Assembly: GCA_016719575.1 (NCBI GenBank) | Contig: JADJYV010000011.1 | Span: 1 to 22,053 of the forward strand | DNA length: 22,053 bases | Direction of reading: 5' to 3' | Origin: Pseudobdellovibrionaceae bacterium | GTDB taxonomy: Bacteria > Bdellovibrionota > Bdellovibrionia > Bdellovibrionales > Bdellovibrionaceae | In this document: positions 16,909 through 22,053 of the stretch, one piece after another | Layout: each line of letters starts with the position of its first letter | How positions within the stretch are numbered: position 1 is the first letter of the stretch | Notes under the pieces: model-generated | Database searches by the model: none | What the model saw: the letters and a program-made list of their open reading frames with translations, nothing else | What the model was told of the DNA's origin: nothing | Translations under genes and position numbers: made by a program

Positions 16909-17577
16909 ATGAAACAACTGCGACTCCTCGGATTAACTCTGCTTCTTTCGATTTCGTTTGAGATCGGGATGCGCGCTGTCGAGGACGCCCTTCGTTTCAA
17001 TCACCTCTTGGAGCCGACCTCGGAGTCAGAGGGCGGACTCGCCTTATTTGTGAGCATTTTACTGGCGACGAGCCTTCTCGACTGTGCACTCGCCAGCATT
17101 CGAAACATCGCAACAGCAGTCGCGACAGGCGCGCTCGCATCAAGCCCCGCCAATTGGCAAAGTCTCAATCTGCTGCTCATTGAAACCGTTCGAAGTCTCA
17201 GCGCCATCATCGTTCGACTCCCACTTTTGCTCCTTCCTGCACTCGCTGAGTGGTACCGCCTGCTGTCGATTCCCTTTGTGGTGCTCTTTGATCAAAGCTA
17301 CCGATCCGGAAATATCGACGCCCTCAAAGCCTCACGTCGCTTCACTCGAGAGCACTACAAACTCGTTTTGCTGGCGAGCCTCGCAATGGCGGTACCGACC
17401 GTCTTCGACTGGATACTTGAAGCGATGACTGGGCTTTCGCAGATCGACTCGCTTCCAATTTGGACAGCCCCGGCCCAACACATCGGGTCATGCGTGTTCT
17501 TTGGAGCGCTCAAATTTGCAGTCGACGCCTTTCTGATCTGGATTTACCGACGACGTTTTGTTGAGATAGCGACATGA
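16909..17577 (+). CDS. integral membrane protein of unknown function
   Basis: An intact 222-residue frame. An N-terminal hydrophobic segment (LRLLGLTLLLSISFEIGM) is followed by several others: LALFVSILLATSLLDCALA, AIIVRLPLLLLPALAEWY, LVLLASLAMAVPTVFDWI and a C-terminal one ending in RRRFVEIAT. Between them lies a short cytoplasmic-looking loop, DALKASRRFTREHYKL, like the 'AL+.S..+.....+' segment of YIP1 or DUF975-type membrane proteins. No firm family. No clear ribosome site. The stop overlaps the murI start (ATGA at 17574-17577), so the two are co-translated. Confidence 0.75.
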   Translation: MKQLRLLGLTLLLSISFEIGMRAVEDALRFNHLLEPTSESEGGLALFVSILLATSLLDCALASIRNIATAVATGALASSPANWQSLNLLLIETVRSLSAIIVRLPLLLLPALAEWYRLLSIPFVVLFDQSYRSGNIDALKASRRFTREHYKLVLLASLAMAVPTVFDWILEAMTGLSQIDSLPIWTAPAQHIGSCVFFGALKFAVDAFLIWIYRRRFVEIAT

Positions 17578-18387
17578 GCGATCCGCGCCCCATTGGGTTC
17601 TTTGACTCTGGCCTTGGCGGCCTCACTGTTCTTCGAACTGTTCGCCGCTTTTTCCCGCACGAAAACATTGTGTATCTCGGCGACACCGCACGTCTCCCCT
17701 ATGGGACCAAAAGCCCGGCAACGATTCGTCGCTACACGGAACAAAATATCCAGCTGCTTTTAAAACGCGACGTCAAAGCGATTGTCGTCGCCTGCAACCT
17801 CGGCTTCCACGACACTCCTCCACGGAAGTGCCCCGATTGCATCCCCGATTCCCGTTTACAATGTGATTGAGCCCGGAGCCAGAGCGGCCCTCGCTTCGTC
17901 GACATCGAAACGCATTGGCATCCTCGGCACTCGGGCCACCGTTCAATCGCAAGCGTATACGCGCGCCCTCCATGCGATTGATCCAAGCACAATGGTGTTT
18001 AGCCAAGCAGCGCCCCTTCTTGTCCCTCTGGTTGAGGAGGGCTGGGAAGCTGACCCGCTCACCAACCTCGTCATCTATCGTTATGTTGCACCACTTGTCG
18101 CGCAGTCCATCGACACGATGATTCTCGGCTGCACTCACTATCCAGCCCTGAAAGATGGAATCGCGCGAGTCACAGGCGCCAACGTCACTCTCATCGACTC
18201 GGGCCAAGCCATCGCCGAAGATCTGCAAGCTGACTTTAAGAGCGGACGAGTGACGGTCACACCGACAGGAGCCCTCGGGACTTTAAAGCTTCTCGCTACC
18301 GACACCTCCACCTCAATGAACGAAACCGCCGCTCGCTTGCTCGGCACGACAAGCGACCTCACACAGTTTGAGCTTGTCGATTTATGA
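17574..18387 (+). CDS. murI: glutamate racemase (one-base insertion)
   Basis: It converts L-glutamate to D-glutamate for peptidoglycan. It begins MSDPRPIGFFDSGLGGLTVL, with the DSGLGG substrate loop, then YLGDTARLPYGTKS. The first catalytic cysteine is in VVACN. One extra C near 17798-17800 shifts the frame; without it the text reads ACNSASTTLLHG. The second frame carries VYNVIEPGARAAL, GILGTRATVQSQAY and the second catalytic cysteine in ILGCTHYPALKDG, and ends QFELVDL. Total length about 270 residues, normal for the family. The start overlaps the membrane protein, and the end overlaps the M14 peptidase (ATGA at 18384-18387). As an essential gene it is unlikely to be truly broken. Confidence 0.93.
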
Positions 18388-19054
18388 AAACATATGTTTT
18401 TGGCCACTCAAGTCTCGGTCTCCCGATCCTCGCCTATCGCACACTGACAACGGCCTCGCCCTCTCACCCGCGTGCTTGTCCTTGGCGGAGTTCACGGAGA
18501 TGAGATCGAAGGCGTTGCACTCCACACGCGCTCATTGCCGAGCGCCTCAAAACCCCTCAAGCATCGATCTGACTATCGTTCCTGAATTTAATATCGACGG
18601 CATTCTTCTTAAAACACGTGGCAACAGAAACGGCGTGGACCTGAATCGCAACTTGCCGACAAAGGACTGGAGCCCGATCGCCACAACACCGCGCGCTACC
18701 AACCAGGCCCCCAGCTCTCAGCGAAATCGAAAACCAGTCACTGGTCAATTTATCGAAACTGAAAAACCAATCTTCATCATCAGTCTTCACTCCTGGAAAC
18801 CCCTTCTCAATATCAACGAACCGCCAAACTCTACACTCTGCCACAAAGTCGCTAGCCGCATCGCCTCATTCACTGGTGACATCATCGAGCCGACCATTGG
18901 CTATTCCACGCCCGGCTGTCTTGGCACTTATGCTGGACTGGAGCGCGGTATTCCGACTATCACCTACGAAATCGAGCGCGGTATGAAACTCAATGCCGTC
19001 GTTCAAAAACACCTCTCGCCTCTTCTTGAGGGGCTGAAAGTTCTTGAAGCATGA
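18384..19054 (+). CDS. M14-family zinc peptidase, MpaA-like murein peptide amidase (frameshifted)
   Basis: ATG 18384 overlaps the murI stop and begins MKTYVFGHSSLGLPILAYR. A shift near 18465 restores VLVLGGVHGDEIEGVAL, the H..E zinc-binding motif. Another near 18500-18560 leads to DLTIVPEFNIDG. Then come GNRNGVDLNRNLPTKDW, the M14 substrate-binding motif, SLHSWKPLLN with the third zinc ligand His, and ITYEIERG with the catalytic Glu. This is the plan of MpaA, which cleaves the gamma-D-Glu-mDAP bond in murein peptides, though another M14 amidase or carboxypeptidase is possible. Its place between murI and dapD supports a peptidoglycan substrate. The stop overlaps the dapD start. Confidence 0.82.
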
Positions 19055-19872
19055 TCGACCACGCACTCATCTCTGAGTTTTTTAAAGATCCCACTCGCCT
19101 CGCCTCAGCTTCGACTGACGAGAAAGAACGCCTGCAAACAGCAGTCTTCACGACAATCGAAGGCCTTGATAATGGAAGCATTCGTGTTGTCGACAAAGAG
19201 CACGACTTTGCAGTCAATACCTGGGCAAAAGAAGCCATTCTCCTCTATTTCCGCCTCCGCAACATCGAACTCATCGAGTGCGGCCCCTTTCGCTACAACG
19301 ACAAAATCCCGCTCAAACACTGGACCGGAAAAGAGGGAGTCCGCGTTGTTCCACAGGCGCTCGCTCGCATCGGCACCTTTGTTGAAGCCGGGGCGATCCT
19401 TATGCCAAGCTACATCAACATCGGGGCCTTTGTTGGAGCCGGCACAATGGTCGACACATGGGCCACAGTCGGTTCCTGCGCCTATATCGGAAAGAACGTC
19501 CACCTCTCAGGCGGAGTGGGCATTGGCGGAGTGCTCGAACCCGTCCAAGCCAAACCGGTCATCGTTGAAGACAATGCATTTGTTGGCTCGCGAGCTATTC
19601 TCGTCGAAGGTGTACGTTGAAGAAGGTGCCGTCATCGGAGCGGGCGTCACCATCACTGGCTCAACAAAATCATCGACGTCCAGAAAGCACGCCAAAAGAG
19701 TATAAAGGTCGAGTTCAAAAACTCCGTCGTCATTCCCGGAAGCATCCAGAAAAACTATCCCGCTGGAAGTTATGGCGTGCCGTGCGCACTCATTATCGGT
19801 ACCCGCAAGGAATCGACAAACCTCAAAACCAGCCTCACCGAGGCACTTCGCGACTTCGACGTGTCGGTCTAG
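19051..19872 (+). CDS. dapD: tetrahydrodipicolinate N-succinyltransferase (frameshifted)
   Basis: It catalyses the succinylation step of diaminopimelate and lysine synthesis in the cytoplasm. ATG 19051 overlaps the preceding stop. The N-terminal helical domain (AVFTTIEGLDNGSIRVVDK, WAKEAILLYFRL) is followed by a left-handed beta-helix of hexapeptide repeats: VEAGAILMPSYINIGAFVG, GTMVDTWATVGSCAYIGKN and VHLSGGVGIGGVLEPVQAKP, all hallmark DapD segments. A missing base near 19612 and further small errors at 19660-19720 break the frame. The restored text includes YVEEGAVIGAGVTITGSTK, EYKGRV and AGSYGVPCALIIGTRKE, ending FDVSV with TAG at 19870-19872. About 273 residues, the normal length. Confidence 0.95.
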
Positions 19873-19982
19873 TCTGTTGTTTCGCAACACTTAATTCGAG
19901 CGCTGTTTTTTAAGCAAAATTCAAGATCTTCTCTCCAAGAACCTGCTTAGCCTTAAAGCAAGTTCGAAACACCGAGGGAGTT

Positions 19983-20408
19983 ATGAAGTTTATTTTTTCA
20001 TCCGTCATCACCCTGGTTCGCGTCGCCGTCGCGATGAGCGCCAGCACCGTTCAAGCCGTACCCGCACCGCGTAGTCTCGAGGCCGGAATGAAGCTCATGC
20101 AGGCGCGCCTCAAGACGATTTCAAAGCAGGCCACTGACACCGCCAAAAATGGTGAATCAGCCCGACTTGCCGATGAATTCGCGCAAATCACCGAGGCAAC
20201 AAAGGCCCTTATTCCAGGCGAGGTCGACCGTCTTCCCGCAAGCGAACGTGAGATACGCAAGGACCTCTACGAGAGCATGATGGATGACTCGGCAAATCTT
20301 GGCCTTAAACTCGCCGAGGCCTTTCGAATAAACGACAACACCAAAGGCCGCCGATCTCTTAAAACGTCTTCTTAAGGCAAAAAAGACGGTCATGCCGAGT
20401 TTAAATGA
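19983..20408 (+). CDS. periplasmic cytochrome b562-like protein, first tandem copy
   Basis: ATG 19983 follows GAGGGAG. A signal peptide is visible (MKFIFSSVITLVRVAVAMSA, cleavage likely after VQA). The mature part begins with SLEAGMKLMQARLKTI, matching the N-terminal helix of cytochrome b562 where the axial heme Met sits. The direct frame ends at 20375. Correcting one extra G near 20346 and one missing A near 20385 gives KAADLLKRLLKAKKDGHAEF and K, with stop at 20406-20408. That supplies the C-terminal His ligand (H in GHAEF, compare the family's final 'YH.K(F/Y)'). It is a four-helix bundle of about 115 mature residues. Role: periplasmic electron carrier or heme protein; heme binding is not proven. 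Confidence 0.8.
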
Positions 20409-20419
20409 AGGAAATGATG

Positions 20420-20811
20420 ATGAAACACCTATTCACTCTGCTACTGCTCGTCCCAGGCCTTGCTCTGGCAACGCCAAGTTTGGAACTCTGAAAGACACGA
20501 TGAAAGAGCTTGGCGCTCGGATAAAAACGATTTCACTGCAAGTCGACAACTCGTCGCTCGACACTCAGTCGGCAGCCCTTGCCGACGAGGTCGCAATGCT
20601 TGCTGACGACTCAAAGACGTTTGTTCCCGATCTTATCGCTCAAGCTCCGGTGATCGACCAGCAATGACGACACAGTATGGAAAGATGCTCGATGAAACAC
20701 GTCAGCTCGCTATCGACTTGGCCGCCGCTCTTCGCAGCGGCGACAAGTCGCCGCTAAAGACCGTCTCGCCAAGCTCACACAACAAAAAGATGGGCACGCA
20801 GAATTCAGTGA
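20420..20811 (+). CDS. periplasmic cytochrome b562-like protein, second tandem copy
   Basis: AAGGA precedes three consecutive ATGs (20414, 20417, 20420); the last has the best spacing. Signal peptide: MKHLFTLLLLVPGLALA. After a missing base near 20486 the mature part reads LKDTMKELGARIKTISLQ, with the candidate Met ligand. Frame breaks near 20660 and 20750 separate QYGKMLDETRQLAIDLAAAL from LAKLTQQKDGHAEF. If one A is missing in the CAG at 20806-20808, the protein ends GHAEFK at TGA 20809-20811, like its neighbour and nine bases before the convergent lolC/E stop. The two copies share the same ends and length, which indicates tandem duplication. Confidence 0.75.
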
Positions 20812-20819
20812 ACTGGCCG

Positions 20820-22053
20820 TTACCGCCCGCGATGAAGCGCGACACTGCGAAGCGCTTCCGCGGGCTCAAGCGCCGTAATCGATCGCACCGGAAGCCCAGC
20901 TCGCAAGCCATCCCAGCGCAAGCGCTAAGCCAACGACACCCATGACGAAAAATGGATTCACTTTTGCTGGGATCGTTGTGTCGTAATAGAAATCCGGAAG
21001 AATTGATGTCTCTACAGAATCAATGAACAGGCCAAACCAAGACTCCCGAAATGGCGCGACAAAAACGCCAGTGCCACTCCAACATCATGCCGACTCGAAC
21101 AAAGAGCGCCTGAGTCTTTTGCCTCAAAGCCCAAGACTCATCAGAAGACCAATCTCTTTTCGCTTCTGCATCACAAGGATCATGAGCACCGTCACAATCG
21201 AAAAACCGGCAATCATTGTTGAAAGCGACAAGATGAGGCCGATCGCAAATATTTCAAGATTCAGCGCCTGGAAACAGCGACGAGTTGCGATCAGCCCATG
21301 TGCCGACACGAAGTCCGGCATCTGTCTTTAAAATCTCAGCCTTCACCTTCTCGGCATCCGTCGCCGATGGCAGCCAAATCTCAACTTCATTTCGCTTCGA
21401 CACGTTGGCACCGAGAGCGTTGAGCGAACGACCCTTGCCGTAAATTAAAAGTCGGCTATCAAGATCCGCCACGTTTGTCGTGAGCAACGACTTCACCACC
21501 ACGCGCTCAAAACGAGGAACTTCACCTGGCGGCAAAAGGGCCCCTCTGGAGCGATTAGAGTCATCTTGTCGCCATAGGTAATCCCCAGGCTTCGCGCTAA
21601 ATCAGCTCCAAGCAAAACCTCCCGGTCAAGAGTAATATTGCCGACAGATGGAAGTTCACCCTGTTCGCCATCCTCACGGTTGGCTTCGTGCACATCATGA
21701 AGCAGCTTCGCAAGTGCCTTTTCATCAAGCCCTTTCGCCTCGCTCCAGAAAATACGCCATCACTTGTACGAATCACAACATCTTGCTTTTCAGCACTATT
21801 GAAGGTTGCAGACCGGGTTGAGAACCCCCTGCGCCGCTCCTGATAAAAGCTGAGTTCCCGCCACAACGACGTGCGGCTCAGCCGCGAGCAAGCGCCCACG
21901 AATGGATCCGTGAAAGCCATTCATCACGCTGATGACAACAATCAATGCAAAAACACCGAGCGTCACACAATCATCGAGATCCAAGCGATCGTTCGAATCA
22001 AAGCCCCAGCGCGGCGACTCAAGAGAAAATGGCGAAAAAATCGAGCTCAACAT
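20820..22053 (-). CDS. lolC/E: lipoprotein-releasing ABC transporter permease LolC/LolE (FtsX family), frameshifted, reaches window edge
   Basis: It is an inner-membrane permease that, with LolD, extracts lipoproteins for transfer to the outer membrane. From the right edge, TLGVFALIVVISVMNGFHGS is TM1 and its border, then RLLAAEPHVVV. The periplasmic domain includes GNITLDREVLLGADLARSLG, DKMTLIAPEG and LRVGTWADRNSSLFPGAES. The FtsX domain has IFAIGLILSLSTMIAGFSIV then MQKRKEIGLLMSLGL, the conserved cytoplasmic coupling loop. The end, PVRSITALEPAEALRSVALH, is the family's typical C-terminus, with TAA at 20820-20822. Many one-base breaks. An ATG lies exactly at 22053; the true start may lie there or beyond the window. 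About 411 residues are visible. Confidence 0.88.

Noticed and set aside
17773..19890. Long minus-strand frames opposite murI, the M14 gene and dapD
   Set aside because: They are mirror frames of GC-biased codons with no motifs, and the plus-strand genes have clear family signatures.
19873..19982. Hairpin TGTTG/CAACA after dapD as a terminator
   Set aside because: The stem is only five pairs and the T run is about 20 bases further on; not convincing.
1..22053. CRISPR arrays, rRNA genes, riboswitches
   Set aside because: No regularly spaced repeats, rRNA-like stretches or recognisable riboswitch cores were seen on reading the window.

Overview
The window looks like the junction between an integrated mobile element (about 1-16764, AT-rich) and Gram-negative chromosomal core DNA (about 16765-22053, visibly richer in G and C). 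The core genes murI, dapD and lolC/E, plus two periplasmic cytochrome b562-like proteins, point to a proteobacterial or Bdellovibrionota-like didermic host. The exact lineage cannot be fixed from the sequence.

Left part, minus strand (1-6344): a restriction-modification operon. In order of transcription it holds a MerR/excisionase-type HTH protein, a large beta-class DNA methyltransferase (Mod), a DEAD/DEAH helicase-nuclease (Res), a small basic protein, a DUF2971 protein and a further gene cut by the window edge. Genes overlap or lie within a few bases of each other, apart from a gap of about 60 bases before the last one.

Middle (6345-13421): accessory cargo of the element. It has an XRE regulator followed by a small unknown protein, a Gly-rich lipoprotein and a membrane-anchored protein (plus strand); a small membrane protein (minus); two winged-helix proteins that look like replication or regulatory proteins, with a small hypothetical gene between them (plus); and a minus-strand group with a DUF3102-like protein, an adenine-methylase-like protein and an unknown protein. 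Several short inverted repeats sit in the intergenic gaps.

Right end of the element (13422-16863): a small gene followed by a large serine recombinase. The recombinase is interrupted by a complete 1524-bp IS3-family element (13801-15324, 14-bp terminal inverted repeats, 5-bp target duplication). Its reading frame runs into a tRNA-Leu(UAA) gene whose 3' end marks the likely attachment site.

Chromosomal part: a membrane protein, murI, an M14 zinc peptidase and dapD overlap as one operon for peptidoglycan precursor supply and turnover. Two tandem cytochrome b562-like genes follow, then a convergent lolC/lolE permease that reaches the window edge.

A dominant feature is pervasive single-base indels, mostly missing bases in homopolymers. 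They break nearly every long gene, including the essential murI and dapD, so they are better read as uncorrected sequencing errors than as gene decay. For such genes I give the whole reconstructed span and note the breaks.
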